Source of the DNA: Peptococcus niger
Lineage (GTDB): Bacteria; Bacillota; Peptococcia; Peptococcales; Peptococcaceae
Direction: 5' to 3'
DNA length: 64,000 bases
Assembly (NCBI RefSeq): GCF_900101835.1
Contig: NZ_FNAF01000004.1
Location: 35,685 to 99,684 of the forward strand
Position numbers and translations under genes: made by a program. The notes under the pieces are model-generated. The model was not told where the DNA came from. It searched no databases and worked only from the letters and a program-made list of their open reading frames with translations. Positions 7,849-15,600 of the stretch are shown one piece after another. Within the stretch, counting starts at the first letter, position 1, and each line of letters opens with the position of its first letter.

Positions 7849-8373
7849 ATGAAAAACTTATCGACACAGAAACTGGTGGTGGCCGGTCTTTTAGGGGCGG
7901 TCTGCATTGTCATGGGGATGACGGGGCTGGGGATGATTCCGGCGCCAACCCCATCCGGGCGAGCGACAATCATGCACATACCGGTGATTTTGGCGGGCAT
8001 CTTAGAAGGCCCCCTAGTTGGTGGGCTGACCGGCTTAATCTTTGGCGTATACAGCTTTTTGACCCCGACGGGCGTGATTCCTGCAGATCCGATTGTGCGC
8101 ATTTTGCCGCGGATTCTTATTGGATTGACCAGTGCCTGGACCTTTCGGGCCCTGTATAAGCATCGCAGCCTTGCGGCGGCGATGGCCGGCATTGTCGGTA
8201 CGGTGACCAATACTCTGGGCTTCTTAGGCCTGGCGGTGCTGATTGGTTATTTACCGGCAAAAACGCTGGTTCTCTTTATCCCGCAATTTTTTGCAGAATT
8301 GCTTATAGCAACAGTGCTGGTGGTGATTTTGACCAAGGCGCTGGCGCGGTTTATCCAAATCAAGGAATCATAA
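7849..8373 (+). CDS. ECF transporter S component, probably pantothenate (PanT-like)
   Basis: 174-aa hydrophobic protein with about five to six membrane segments, the size of ECF-transporter S components. It starts MKNLSTQKLVVAGLLGAVC, like many S components. The short loop PAPTPSGRATIMHIPVILAGI and the glycine-rich GPLVGGLTGLIFGVYSFL helix also fit the fold. The S component binds the vitamin and works with a shared energising module (EcfA, A', T), which is not in this window. The next gene is pantothenate kinase, so pantothenate is the likely substrate by context only. The ATG at 7849 follows AGAGGAG. Confidence 0.82.
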   Translation: MKNLSTQKLVVAGLLGAVCIVMGMTGLGMIPAPTPSGRATIMHIPVILAGILEGPLVGGLTGLIFGVYSFLTPTGVIPADPIVRILPRILIGLTSAWTFRALYKHRSLAAAMAGIVGTVTNTLGFLGLAVLIGYLPAKTLVLFIPQFFAELLIATVLVVILTKALARFIQIKES

Positions 8374-8419
8374 ATGGACTTGTGCTTTTGACGGCAGCTG
8401 TAGGCTTGGAGGAGGCAGC

Positions 8420-9208
8420 ATGTTACTGGCTTTTGATACAGGCAATACGAACACGGTCATCGGTTTATACGACGGCGACGAGTTATGCGGTTCCTGGCGA
8501 TTTGCAACCGACCCGCGCCGGACGGTCGATGAATATGGCTTGTTTTGCTTTGACTTGTTTAATTTTCATCAGTATAATTTTGCCGATGTGGACAGCATGA
8601 TTATTTCTTCGGTGGTGCCGGATGTGACCAGCACCCTGGCTGCCATGGGCAGGCAATATTTTCATGTAGAGCCCTTGGTGGTGGAAGCGGGCATTAAAAC
8701 AGGCTTGCCCATCCGGTATGAAAATCCCAAAGAGGTGGGGGCAGACCGCATTGTCAATGCAGTGGCCGCCATTGACCGTTATGGAACGCCCTGTATTATT
8801 GTTGACTTTGGTACGGCGACAACTTTTTGTGTGGTTAATGAACAGGGTGAATACATGGGCGGTGCCATTACCACCGGCATCGGCATTTCCATGGATGCCT
8901 TGTTTTCCCATGCGGCGAAACTGCCGAAGGTGGACTTGAAAGCGCCACCGTCAGCTATTGGGCGCAATACGGTTAACGCTATGCAGAGCGGCTTGGTTTA
9001 TGGTTATGCCGGTTTGGTGGATGCCATGATTGTCCGCCTGTGTGATGAGATGGGCTATGACCCGGAAAAAACAGCGGTGGTGGCCACCGGTGGTCGCAGC
9101 GATATGATTTGTAAACACACATCGTATGTGGATAAAGTGGACATGAAATTAACCATTCATGGGTTGCGTATTTTAGCGGACCGCAACCGGAGTGATGCGC
9201 ATGATTGA
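8420..9208 (+). CDS. coaX: Type III pantothenate kinase
   Basis: Phosphorylates pantothenate in the first step of coenzyme A synthesis. The 262-aa protein opens with the ASKHA phosphate-binding loop LLAFDTGNTNTVIGLYDG, followed by GADRIVNAVAAI and the second phosphate motif IIVDFGTATTFCVV. Length and motifs are typical of CoaX, which unlike the type I and II enzymes is usually feedback-insensitive (family knowledge). GGAGGAGG lies just before the ATG. It forms a likely operon with the ECF S component upstream and overlaps rnz by 8 bp downstream. Confidence 0.95.
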   Translation: MLLAFDTGNTNTVIGLYDGDELCGSWRFATDPRRTVDEYGLFCFDLFNFHQYNFADVDSMIISSVVPDVTSTLAAMGRQYFHVEPLVVEAGIKTGLPIRYENPKEVGADRIVNAVAAIDRYGTPCIIVDFGTATTFCVVNEQGEYMGGAITTGIGISMDALFSHAAKLPKVDLKAPPSAIGRNTVNAMQSGLVYGYAGLVDAMIVRLCDEMGYDPEKTAVVATGGRSDMICKHTSYVDKVDMKLTIHGLRILADRNRSDAHD

Positions 9209-10118
9209 CGTTTGCCTTTTGGGAACCGGCGGCATGTTGCCGTTGCCGAAACGGTTTTTAACCGCCTTACTGGTCCGGGTAGAAGGGCGATCGGTCTTGA
9301 TTGATTGCGGTGAAGCAACACAAGTGACCTTGCACCGGACCAATTTCAGCCCGGTTACCATTGACCATATTTTGTTTACGCATTTTCATGGGGACCATTG
9401 CAGCGGTTTGCCGGGCCTCCTGATGACCATTGCCAACAGTGGGCGGACGGCACCCTTGCATTTATGGGGCCTTCCCGGTCTGGAAAAAGTGGTTCGCGGT
9501 TTAACGGTTATCTGTGAATATTTGCCCTTTAAACTGGTGCTGCACGAACTACCCGCTGACCAGGGCGAGGGCTTTGAAGCGGCCGGGCTACAGTGGCAGA
9601 CTTGCCCGGTCAAGCACCGGGTCCCCTGCCTGGCCTACAGCGCCTACTTGCCCCGGATCGGTCGCTTTGATGCGCAGCGGGCAAAAGCACTGGGCATCCC
9701 GGTGACCTATTGGTCTCGGCTACAAAATGGTGAGGAAGTGGTGGTTGACGGACAAAGCTTTCAGCCATCGGATGTGCTTGGGCCGGAACGGCGTGGCTTA
9801 CGGGTCACTTACGCAACGGATTGCCGGCCATCGGACCAATTGACAGACTTGGCTCGAGGCAGCGATCTTTTGATTGCGGAAGGCCTGTATGGCGACCCTG
9901 CCAAGCAAGCCGATGCCAAAAGTAAAGGTCATATGGTCTTTCACGAAGCGGCCCACTTAGCCAAAGCTGCTGGTGTAGATGACCTGTGGTTGACCCATTA
10001 CAGCCCGGCCATGCTTGATCCGAAGGAATTTTTACCGGCAACACGCAATATTTTTCCGCAAACACAAGTGGGCTTTGATCGAAAAATGACGACATTGCGC
10101 TTTAAAGAAGAGGTATAA
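9201..10118 (+). CDS. rnz: Ribonuclease Z (tRNA 3'-processing endonuclease)
   Basis: Metallo-beta-lactamase-fold nuclease that removes 3' trailers from tRNA precursors. The 305-aa protein has the zinc motif FTHFHGDHCSGLPGLL near residue 55, later ATDCRPSDQL with the metal-bridging Asp, and LTHYSP near the end. Its length is close to the roughly 307-aa Bacillus RNase Z. The start at 9201 (MIDVCLLGTGG) is preferred over 9192/9195 because GGAG at 9189-9192 is then 8 nt away. It overlaps coaX. The two tRNA-Thr genes in this window lack an encoded CCA, the kind of precursor RNase Z processes. Confidence 0.9.
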   Translation: MIDVCLLGTGGMLPLPKRFLTALLVRVEGRSVLIDCGEATQVTLHRTNFSPVTIDHILFTHFHGDHCSGLPGLLMTIANSGRTAPLHLWGLPGLEKVVRGLTVICEYLPFKLVLHELPADQGEGFEAAGLQWQTCPVKHRVPCLAYSAYLPRIGRFDAQRAKALGIPVTYWSRLQNGEEVVVDGQSFQPSDVLGPERRGLRVTYATDCRPSDQLTDLARGSDLLIAEGLYGDPAKQADAKSKGHMVFHEAAHLAKAAGVDDLWLTHYSPAMLDPKEFLPATRNIFPQTQVGFDRKMTTLRFKEEV

Positions 10119-10129
10119 AGGAGGCCCCC

Positions 10130-10525
10130 ATGCGATTTCTTATGAAAAATCGGAGCAAGCCGGCATTTACCTTGATTGAGCTGTTGGTGGTTCTGTCCAT
10201 TATTGCTATCTTGGCGGTGCTTTTAGTGCCCCGCCTTATGAATTACACAGCCCAGGCGCGAGAAGCGGCCGCCCTGCAAAATGCACAAGCGGTGGTCACA
10301 GCTGTAGAGCTTTACAGTATGGATGACAAAAATGCAAGCACTGCTTTAAACGGTGGTACCCTTACCCAAGCCCAATTGCAGCCCTATTTAAAAATGCCGC
10401 AGGGGGCGGATGTTAATTTCGGCGAGGTTACCCTATTGCCCGGCGGAGATGTCCAAGGGACGGTGACAACGAAAAACATCAGCGTAGACCTGGCGACCAT
10501 GAAGGTGGTCGGTAAATCGGATTGA
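10130..10525 (+). CDS. Type IV pseudopilin / prepilin-like protein
   Basis: 131-aa prepilin. A short basic leader (MRFLMKNRSKPA) is followed by FTLIELLVVLSIIAILAVLLVP, the class III signal and assembly helix. Cleavage would fall between Ala12 and Phe13, with Glu17 at mature +5. Ala rather than Gly at -1 is a tolerated variant. The C-terminal domain is short. Similar proteins are ComGC-like or general pseudopilins. No pilus assembly ATPase, platform protein or prepilin peptidase gene is in the window, so it is an orphan here. AAAGGAGG precedes the ATG, 11 bp after rnz. The promoter for terC overlaps its stop codon. Confidence 0.88.
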   Translation: MRFLMKNRSKPAFTLIELLVVLSIIAILAVLLVPRLMNYTAQAREAAALQNAQAVVTAVELYSMDDKNASTALNGGTLTQAQLQPYLKMPQGADVNFGEVTLLPGGDVQGTVTTKNISVDLATMKVVGKSD

Positions 10526-10550
10526 CCGCCATACAGGGATATGATAAAAT
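10522..10550 (+). promoter_or_regulatory. Sigma-A promoter for the terC leader
   Basis: TTGACC (10522-10527), 17-bp spacer, TAAAAT (10545-10550). It overlaps the stop codon of the pseudopilin gene and would start transcription near 10557, just before the riboswitch. Confidence 0.82.
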
Positions 10551-10556
10551 TAACCA

Positions 10557-10708
10557 AGAAATGGATTAAAGGGGAGTAGCACCGGCCATGGCCGGCGGTT
10601 GTTTCGTCAATACGCGCACTTGCGCCGGAGCAATCGGATCCAATGGATATTGCAAGACCTTTGCCATCTTTATACCGCGCACAGGTATAAAGGGGCAAAG
10701 GTTTTTTT
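10557..10708 (+). ncRNA. yybP-ykoY (manganese-sensing) riboswitch with terminator
   Basis: The leader contains AAAGGGGAGTAGC (10568-10580) and a downstream CCTTTGCC, the paired ends I recognise from the yybP-ykoY class, with a GCCGGCCATGGCCGGC-like helix between. Its 3' end forms a strong terminator: CCTTTGCC plus ATCTTTATACC (10658-10676) pairs with GGTATAAAG and GGCAAAGG (up to 10701), followed by seven T (10702-10708). The terminator stem reuses the CCTTTGCC strand, so the two folds are mutually exclusive. This class binds Mn2+ and often precedes TerC genes (established), as here. Confidence 0.88.
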
Positions 10709-10740
10709 GTATCCTGCTAACAGACAGAGAGGAGATTGGG

Positions 10741-11547
10741 ATGATCATTGATTTTTTATCGCATTTTGATGCGGCCTTATTGATGCGGTATCTTGCTGTT
10801 TTCTTTATTTTGGTTTTTATGGAAGGCCTTTTATCGGCAGACAACGCCTTGGTATTGGCGGTGATGGTGCGGCCCTTGCCGGAAAATCACCGCAATGAGG
10901 CCCTGTTTTACGGGCTGATCGGTGCCTTTGTTATGCGCTTTGGCGCCCTGTTTATTATTTCTTATCTGGCCAATATTTGGCAGGCACAAGCGGTGGGCGC
11001 CGCCTACCTGCTTTATGTGGCGGCTAAAAACCTGCACGCCTACGCTAAAAAAGAAGAAGCGGTTACGCCGGAAACGGTGTTGAAAGAGCCGGTAAAAAAG
11101 GAATATTCACGAAAAGTTTTTTGGCTGACCGTTGCTAAGGTTGAATTGGCGGACATTGCTTTTGCGGTGGATTCTATTTTGGCGGCTGTGGCGATTGCCA
11201 TGAGTTTGCCGCCCTTAGGTCATTCCCACATCGGCGGATTTGACACCGGGCGCTTTTTGGTGGTCTTCTTAGGCGGTTTGGCCGGCCTGATTTTAATGCG
11301 GTTTGCGGCCACCGTTTTTGTCAAATTGCTGGACCACCGTCCAAAATTGGAAAAGGCGGCCTTTATCCTGGTCGGCTGGGTAGGGATCAAATTGATTGTC
11401 GTCACCTTGGCCCATCCGGCGGTGGGCATCATTGCTGAAGATTTCCCGCATTCCATTCCCTGGCAGATTATCTTCTTTGGCACCATGGCGGCCATTGCGG
11501 CTTGGGGCTGGGTGTCTTCCGCACCGGAGGAAAATCATGCTGAATAA
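10741..11547 (+). CDS. TerC-family integral membrane protein (putative Mn exporter)
   Basis: 268-aa membrane protein with seven or so predicted helices. The TerC signature acids are visible in EGLLSADNALVLAVMV near the N-terminus and KVELADIAFAVDSILAAV in the second half. Bacillus YkoY and YceF are TerC proteins linked to manganese efflux and to loading metal on secreted enzymes (established). The manganese-class riboswitch before this gene supports the same role. GAGAGGAG precedes the ATG by 7 nt. A longer frame starting at 10588 reads through the riboswitch and is not the gene. It overlaps dusB by 11 bp. Confidence 0.9.
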   Translation: MIIDFLSHFDAALLMRYLAVFFILVFMEGLLSADNALVLAVMVRPLPENHRNEALFYGLIGAFVMRFGALFIISYLANIWQAQAVGAAYLLYVAAKNLHAYAKKEEAVTPETVLKEPVKKEYSRKVFWLTVAKVELADIAFAVDSILAAVAIAMSLPPLGHSHIGGFDTGRFLVVFLGGLAGLILMRFAATVFVKLLDHRPKLEKAAFILVGWVGIKLIVVTLAHPAVGIIAEDFPHSIPWQIIFFGTMAAIAAWGWVSSAPEENHAE

Positions 11548-12493
11548 GTCGCCGTTCGGCTTGGCCCCTATGGCTGGATTTTCAGACCGGGCCATGCGCC
11601 TGTTGGCACGCCGGTACGGTTGCGGATGGCAAATAACGGAAATGGTCAGCGCTAAAGCCCTGGTCTACCACAACAAAAAAACCGCCGGATTGCTGAATAC
11701 AGCCGGCGAAGAAGACCCCATCTCTGTTCAAATTTTTGGCGCAGAGCCGGCGATTATGGCAGAGGGGGCGGCTATTGCTGTTGACCAGGGGGCGCGGGCC
11801 ATTGATATCAATATGGGCTGCCCGGTGCCCAAAGTTGCCAACAACGGTGAAGGCAGCGGCCTTTTAAAAACACCGGAGCGAGCCTGTGCTGTAGCCGCAG
11901 CAGTGGTGCAGGCGGTGGAGGTGCCCGTCAGCGTAAAAATTCGTATCGGCTGGGATAAGCCCTTGCCCAACTTGCCGGATTTTGCGGCTGCCTTAGCAGA
12001 AACCGGCATCAGGGCCTTGACCGTCCACGGGCGAACGCGACAAGCCTATTACAGCGGGACGGCTGATTGGGCTGCCATACGCAGCGTGGTCGAAGCGGTT
12101 TCTATTCCGGTTTATGCCAACGGCGATGTTCTTGCAGCTGAAGATGGCGTCCGTATTTTGCAGGCCACCGGCGCTGCCGGGGCTCTCGTCGGCCGCGGTG
12201 CCTTGGGCAGGCCTTGGTTTTTTGCCCAACTGAATGCTGCTCATGCCGGTCAGCCGATTCCGCCGGATCCAAGTGCTGCCGAACGGGCTCAGCTGATGGT
12301 CGACCATGCCCGTCTGGCCATTGAAGATAAAGGGGAGGCCCTTGCCATGCGTGAATTGCGTAAGGTGCTGGGCCATTATGTTAAAGGCTTGCCCGGTGCC
12401 GTTCGTTTCCGCGGTGGGGCGGCGCAAATGAGCACCCTGGAAGATTTGGAGCACCTTTTGAACCACTGGCTGGCTGAACAAACTGGGGCCTGA
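11537..12493 (+). CDS. dusB: tRNA-dihydrouridine synthase
   Basis: FMN-dependent enzyme that reduces specific uridines in the tRNA D-loop. The 318-aa protein shows LAPMAGFSDRAMR, IDINMGCPVPKV, the catalytic-loop region with KVANNGEGSGLL, VKIRIGW, TVHGRTRQAYYSGTADW and NGDVLAAEDG, a regular Dus TIM barrel with C-terminal helical domain. In most Dus proteins the loop after the GCP motif carries the catalytic Cys. Here the text reads PVPKVANNGEGSGLL, where many homologues have Gly-Ala-Gly, and the GCP cysteine remains. The ATG at 11537 follows GGAGG and lies inside the end of terC. The DusB subtype call is by overall similarity. Confidence 0.88.
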   Translation: MLNKSPFGLAPMAGFSDRAMRLLARRYGCGWQITEMVSAKALVYHNKKTAGLLNTAGEEDPISVQIFGAEPAIMAEGAAIAVDQGARAIDINMGCPVPKVANNGEGSGLLKTPERACAVAAAVVQAVEVPVSVKIRIGWDKPLPNLPDFAAALAETGIRALTVHGRTRQAYYSGTADWAAIRSVVEAVSIPVYANGDVLAAEDGVRILQATGAAGALVGRGALGRPWFFAQLNAAHAGQPIPPDPSAAERAQLMVDHARLAIEDKGEALAMRELRKVLGHYVKGLPGAVRFRGGAAQMSTLEDLEHLLNHWLAEQTGA

Positions 12494-12504
12494 TGGATCA
12501 CAGC

Positions 12505-12533
12505 TTGTCTTTATGTTCTGAAACAGGTAGAAT
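12505..12533 (+). promoter_or_regulatory. Promoter of the thioredoxin-like gene
   Basis: TTGTCT (12505-12510), 17-bp spacer, TAGAAT (12528-12533), about 35 bp before the start codon. Confidence 0.7.
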
Positions 12534-12568
12534 ATAAGTAGAGAATGACAAGAGTGGGAGGGATTTTA

Positions 12569-12952
12569 ATGATGAACATTTCGGAAATGGACCAAGCCTT
12601 ATTTGATGAGCGCATTCAAAACAATAAAGAAACCTGTATCATCGTTTTCACCAAAGAGTCCTGCAATGTTTGCCGCAAACTGGAACCAATTGTTGATAAA
12701 CTTGCGGCCGAATACACGGCAGAAAACAAACCGGTTCAATTTTATCACATGGATGTTTTACAACCGGATGCTCGAAAAATATTTAAATCATGGAAGTTGG
12801 TTGGCGTGCCCCAAACGGTTTTCATTCGTGAAGGCGAATACGTTGACGCTTTACCCGGTGCATTAAATGAAGCCATCTTGCGTAAAGAAATTGATGCTTT
12901 GATCAATCCGAAAGAATCTTTTGTTGACCGCTTAAAGGGATTATTTAAATAA
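12569..12952 (+). CDS. Thioredoxin-like protein
   Basis: 127-aa thioredoxin-fold protein. The redox motif is Cys32-Asn-Val-Cys35 within TKESCNVCRKLEP; classical thioredoxins have CGPC, so this is a divergent active site. VGVPQTVFIREGEYV supplies the cis-proline loop (Val-Pro). A charged C-terminal tail (SFVDRLKGLFK) follows the fold. It probably acts as a thiol-disulfide reductant of unknown partner. The start at 12569 follows GGGAGG with 7-nt spacing; the longer start at 12545 lacks a site. Own promoter upstream, shared bidirectional terminator downstream. Confidence 0.85.
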   Translation: MMNISEMDQALFDERIQNNKETCIIVFTKESCNVCRKLEPIVDKLAAEYTAENKPVQFYHMDVLQPDARKIFKSWKLVGVPQTVFIREGEYVDALPGALNEAILRKEIDALINPKESFVDRLKGLFK

Positions 12953-12961
12953 AACTTAGAT

Positions 12962-13025
12962 AAAAAAGACACCTTTTCAGGCTGAGCTGAAGTCATCAGC
13001 CTTGCTTGAAAAGGTGTCTTTTTTT
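12962..13025. terminator. Bidirectional terminator (thioredoxin / upp)
   Basis: GACACCTTTTCA (12968-12979) pairs with TGAAAAGGTGTC (13007-13018), flanked by A6 on the left and T7 on the right. It serves both converging transcripts. Confidence 0.92.
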
Positions 13026-13028
13026 ATT

Positions 13029-13664
13029 TTATGGATTTACCGTGCCGAAAATGCGGTCGCCGGCATCGCCCAAGCCAGGGACGATATAGCCGTGCTCGTT
13101 TAGAATCGGGTCTTTTTCAGCCAGGTAGACATTGACTTCCGGGTGTTCGTCGTGAACGCGCTGTAAGCCGATGTCCGTTCCCAAAATGGCGGCAAAGGTG
13201 ATGTCCTTGGCGCCTTGACTTTTTAAGAAGCTAATGGCGTTACAGGCTGAACCGCCGGTGGCCAGCATCGGGTCTAAAACGATCACGTGAGCCTCGGTGA
13301 CGTGGGCCGGCAGCTTGTGGTAATAGGGCTCCGGCACCAGGGTTTCTTCGTTGCGGGCCATGCCGATGTGGCCCACACAAGCCGTCGGCACGACAAACTG
13401 AAACCCTTCCAGCATGCCCAAGCCGGCGCGCAAAATGGGCACCAAAATAACCGATTGGTCAGCCAGGCGTTGACATTCGGTGGTGGTCAAGGGGGTTTCT
13501 ACAGTGGCCTTGACCAGCGGAAAATCCCGGCTAATTTCATAGGCCATGAGCATGGCGATTTCATTGACCATTTGGCGAAATTGCGGTGAAGGGGTATTTT
13601 TATCGCGCAAGAAAGAGATTTTATGATGGATTAAGGGATGGTCAAAAATATGTGTAAATCCCAT
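13029..13664 (-). CDS. upp: Uracil phosphoribosyltransferase
   Basis: Salvage enzyme making UMP from uracil and PRPP. 211 aa against about 209 in Bacillus. Visible motifs are the N-terminal HPLIHHKISFLRD, ILRAGLGMLEG, the PRPP loop VIVLDPMLATGGSACNAI, and the C-terminal uracil-binding GYIVPGLGDAGDRIFGT. GGAGG precedes the ATG. It follows glyA by 10 bp in the same order as the Bacillus glyA-upp pair, so the two are co-transcribed from the glyA promoter. Confidence 0.96.
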   Translation of the reverse strand: MGFTHIFDHPLIHHKISFLRDKNTPSPQFRQMVNEIAMLMAYEISRDFPLVKATVETPLTTTECQRLADQSVILVPILRAGLGMLEGFQFVVPTACVGHIGMARNEETLVPEPYYHKLPAHVTEAHVIVLDPMLATGGSACNAISFLKSQGAKDITFAAILGTDIGLQRVHDEHPEVNVYLAEKDPILNEHGYIVPGLGDAGDRIFGTVNP

Positions 13665-13674
13665 GCTGACCTCC

Positions 13675-14910
13675 TTAAACGTAAAGAGGGAAGCGGTCGG
13701 TCAGGTCTTTAACCAGGCGCGCGGCTGCTTCGGCATCTTTGTCAATAAGGGCGAGTTTCATAATATCGGCAATTTCCACCATTTCGGCTTCGCCCATGCC
13801 GCGGGTGGTCACCGCCGGTGTACCGATGCGCAAGCCGCTGGTAACGGTGGGCTTTTCTGTATCAAAAGGAATACCGTTTTTATTGGTCGTTACGCCCAGG
13901 TTGTCCAGAATTTCCTCCGCTTCTTTGCCGGTCATCCCGATGGCTTTTGTATCCATGAGGATTAGGTGGTTATCGGTGCCACCGGAAACCAGACGGAAAC
14001 CGCGGTCCACCAGAGCCTCTGCCAAGGTTTTAGCGTTTGTCACCACCTGCTGCATATAGGTTTTGTAGTCCGGCTTCAAGGCTTCGCCAAAGGCGGCTGC
14101 CTTACCGGCAATGACATGCATCAGGGGGCCACCTTGGAGGCCGGGGAATACGGCTTTATCAATGGCTTTGGCCAAGTCCGCTTTACAGAGGATCAGGCCA
14201 CCGCGAGGTCCGCGAAGTGTTTTATGGGTGGTAGAAGTGACCACGTCTGCATAGGGCACCGGGCTTTGGTGCAGACCGCAGGCCACCAGGCCGGCAATAT
14301 GGGCCATATCCACCATAAATAGGGCGCCCACTTCCTTGGCCACGCGACCGATGCGTTCAAAATCAATTTCACGGGGATAGGCAGAAGCACCGGCCACAAT
14401 CAGTTTTGGCTTGACCTCTTTGGCAACCTTTTCCAAGGCGTCATAGTCAATGGTCTCAGTTTCTTTATCCACACCGTAATCGGCGAAATTAAAATACGTT
14501 CCGCTGATGTTCACCGGACTGCCGTGGGTCAGGTGACCGCCGTGGGCTAAATTCATGCCCAGCACCTGGTCGCCCGGTTTAAGGAGGGCAAAATAAACAG
14601 CTAAGTTGGCATTGGCACCGCTGTGGGGCTGAACATTGGCATGTTCAGCGCCGAAGAGTTCTTTCAAGCGCTCACGGGCCAGGTCCTCGACCACATCTAT
14701 GTGTTCGCAGCCGCCGTAGTAGCGTTTGCCAGGGTAGCCTTCAGCGTATTTATTGGTAAGAACGGAGCCTTGGGAGGCCATAACGGCACGGCTGGTGAAA
14801 TTTTCGGAAGCGATGAGTTCAATTTTATTGCGTTGGCGATTTTCTTCTGCATCAATGGCATCTGCCAAAGCCGGATCTGTTGGACGAACGTATTGATCAA
14901 TATAATCCAT
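13675..14910 (-). CDS. glyA: Serine hydroxymethyltransferase
   Basis: PLP enzyme interconverting serine and glycine with formation of 5,10-methylene-tetrahydrofolate. 411 aa, full length. The Schiff-base motif [16 protein letters not shown] is intact, as are [11 protein letters not shown] near the N-terminus and [13 protein letters not shown]. Its methylene-THF feeds ThyA, also in this window. The ATG at 14908-14910 follows AAAGAGGG. The upstream promoter TTGAAT-N17-TATAAT is strong. First gene of the glyA-upp operon. Confidence 0.97.
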   Translation of the reverse strand: MDYIDQYVRPTDPALADAIDAEENRQRNKIELIASENFTSRAVMASQGSVLTNKYAEGYPGKRYYGGCEHIDVVEDLARERLKELFGAEHANVQPHSGANANLAVYFALLKPGDQVLGMNLAHGGHLTHGSPVNISGTYFNFADYGVDKETETIDYDALEKVAKEVKPKLIVAGASAYPREIDFERIGRVAKEVGALFMVDMAHIAGLVACGLHQSPVPYADVVTSTTHKTLRGPRGGLILCKADLAKAIDKAVFPGLQGGPLMHVIAGKAAAFGEALKPDYKTYMQQVVTNAKTLAEALVDRGFRLVSGGTDNHLILMDTKAIGMTGKEAEEILDNLGVTTNKNGIPFDTEKPTVTSGLRIGTPAVTTRGMGEAEMVEIADIMKLALIDKDAEAAARLVKDLTDRFPLYV

Positions 14911-14957
14911 TCATATTCCCTCTTTCATCATGATGGCAAATCGTGTAAACTAGTTAC

Positions 14958-14986
14958 ATTATAGCGAAAGCCGGGATGGCATTCAA
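14958..14986 (-). promoter_or_regulatory. Sigma-A promoter of glyA-upp
   Basis: On the minus strand TTGAAT (14981-14986), 17-bp spacer and TATAAT (14958-14963). Confidence 0.85.
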
Positions 14987-15145
14987 CACTCTATCGAAAG
15001 GCGGCTGTTTGATTATATCTACAGCTGATGATACTTGTAGAATTAGCCGCAAGTGACGTCAACCAGCTTATTATAGCAGTCAGTTGATGATGACTAGGTT
15101 TATAAATTACAATCTCTCTTTAATTGATGTAGTAGTAATTTTTGC
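14987..15145. other. Gene-free spacer with nested inverted repeats
   Basis: No gene seen. 15001-15050 contains nested inverted repeats, GCGGCT/AGCCGC outside and TCTACA/TGTAGA (15018-15023 / 15036-15041) inside. A smaller AGTCA/TGACT pair follows near 15080-15097. No T-run or promoter ties these to a transcript. Function unknown. Confidence 0.4.
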
Positions 15146-15174
15146 TTGCAAATTGTAAAAACCTTTGCTATACT
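15146..15174 (+). promoter_or_regulatory. Promoter of the tRNA-Thr pair
   Basis: TTGCAA (15146-15151), 17-bp spacer, TATACT (15169-15174), ending 9 bp before the first tRNA gene. Confidence 0.8.
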
Positions 15175-15183
15175 GAGTCGTGC

Positions 15184-15256
15184 GCCGACATAGCTCAATT
15201 GGTAGAGCAGCTGATTTGTAATCAGCAGGTTGCGGGTTCGAGTCCCATTGTCGGCT
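15184..15256 (+). tRNA. tRNA-Thr (anticodon TGT)
   Basis: Full cloverleaf of 73 nt: acceptor GCCGACA/TGTCGGC with discriminator T, D-arm GCTCAATTGGTAGAGC, anticodon arm GCTGA-TTTGTAA-TCAGC (anticodon TGT, reads ACA), and T-arm GCGGGTTCGAGTCCC. The 3' CCA is not encoded. Confidence 0.97.
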
Positions 15257-15260
15257 TGGT

Positions 15261-15333
15261 GCTGATGTGGCTCAGTTGGTAGAGCAGCTGATTCGTAATC
15301 AGCAGGTCGCCGGTTCAAGTCCGGCCATCAGCT
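15261..15333 (+). tRNA. tRNA-Thr (anticodon CGT)
   Basis: Full cloverleaf of 73 nt: acceptor GCTGATG/CATCAGC with discriminator T, D-arm GCTCAGTTGGTAGAGC, anticodon arm GCTGA-TTCGTAA-TCAGC (anticodon CGT, reads ACG), T-arm CCGGTTCAAGTCCGG. CCA not encoded. It lies 4 bp after the first tRNA-Thr and shares its anticodon stem, which suggests an old tandem duplication. Confidence 0.97.
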
Positions 15334-15336
15334 TGC

Positions 15337-15362
15337 GGCCTCAGATGATGAGGCCAATTTTT
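15337..15362 (+). terminator. Terminator after the tRNA pair
   Basis: GGCCTC (15337-15342) and GAGGCC (15350-15355) with a 7-nt loop, followed by AATTTTTA. A short but plausible terminator. Confidence 0.7.
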
Positions 15363-15476
15363 ATGAAATTTATTAAACTTGTTGGACTTATACAAACAGT
15401 GGTCAACCAGTCAATTTATCAAATGGCGTTGACTTATTTTTGCAAGAGAGGCGATTTAATTATTTATAAATAACAC

Positions 15477-15505
15477 TTGACGGCATGTTATTCCTGAGGC
15501 ATAAT
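15477..15505 (+). promoter_or_regulatory. Promoter of the XRE gene
   Basis: TTGACG (15477-15482), 17-bp spacer, CATAAT (15500-15505). The leader to the start at 15601 is about 90 nt with no clear structure; nothing else is seen in 15363-15476. Confidence 0.7.
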
Positions 15506-15600
15506 ATTCAAATGAGGATATACCGTAATCATTATTTAAATACCGCGACCGCATAAAACAAATGGAGGTTGTCGGATAAAAATTTTTAGGGGGAATCAAA

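Noticed and set aside
10588-10740. N-terminal extension of TerC by 51 codons
   Set aside because: The stretch is the yybP-ykoY riboswitch and its terminator; the ATG at 10741 has its own GAGAGGAG.
15100-15318. Minus-strand reading frame across the tRNA genes (NRRPADYESAALPTEP-like)
   Set aside because: This is the well-known false protein produced by translating tRNA genes in antisense; the tRNAs explain the sequence.
15267-15473. Plus-strand reading frame starting MAQLVEQLIRNQQVAGSSPA
   Set aside because: It is the sense translation of the second tRNA-Thr, another common artefact, with no ribosome binding site.
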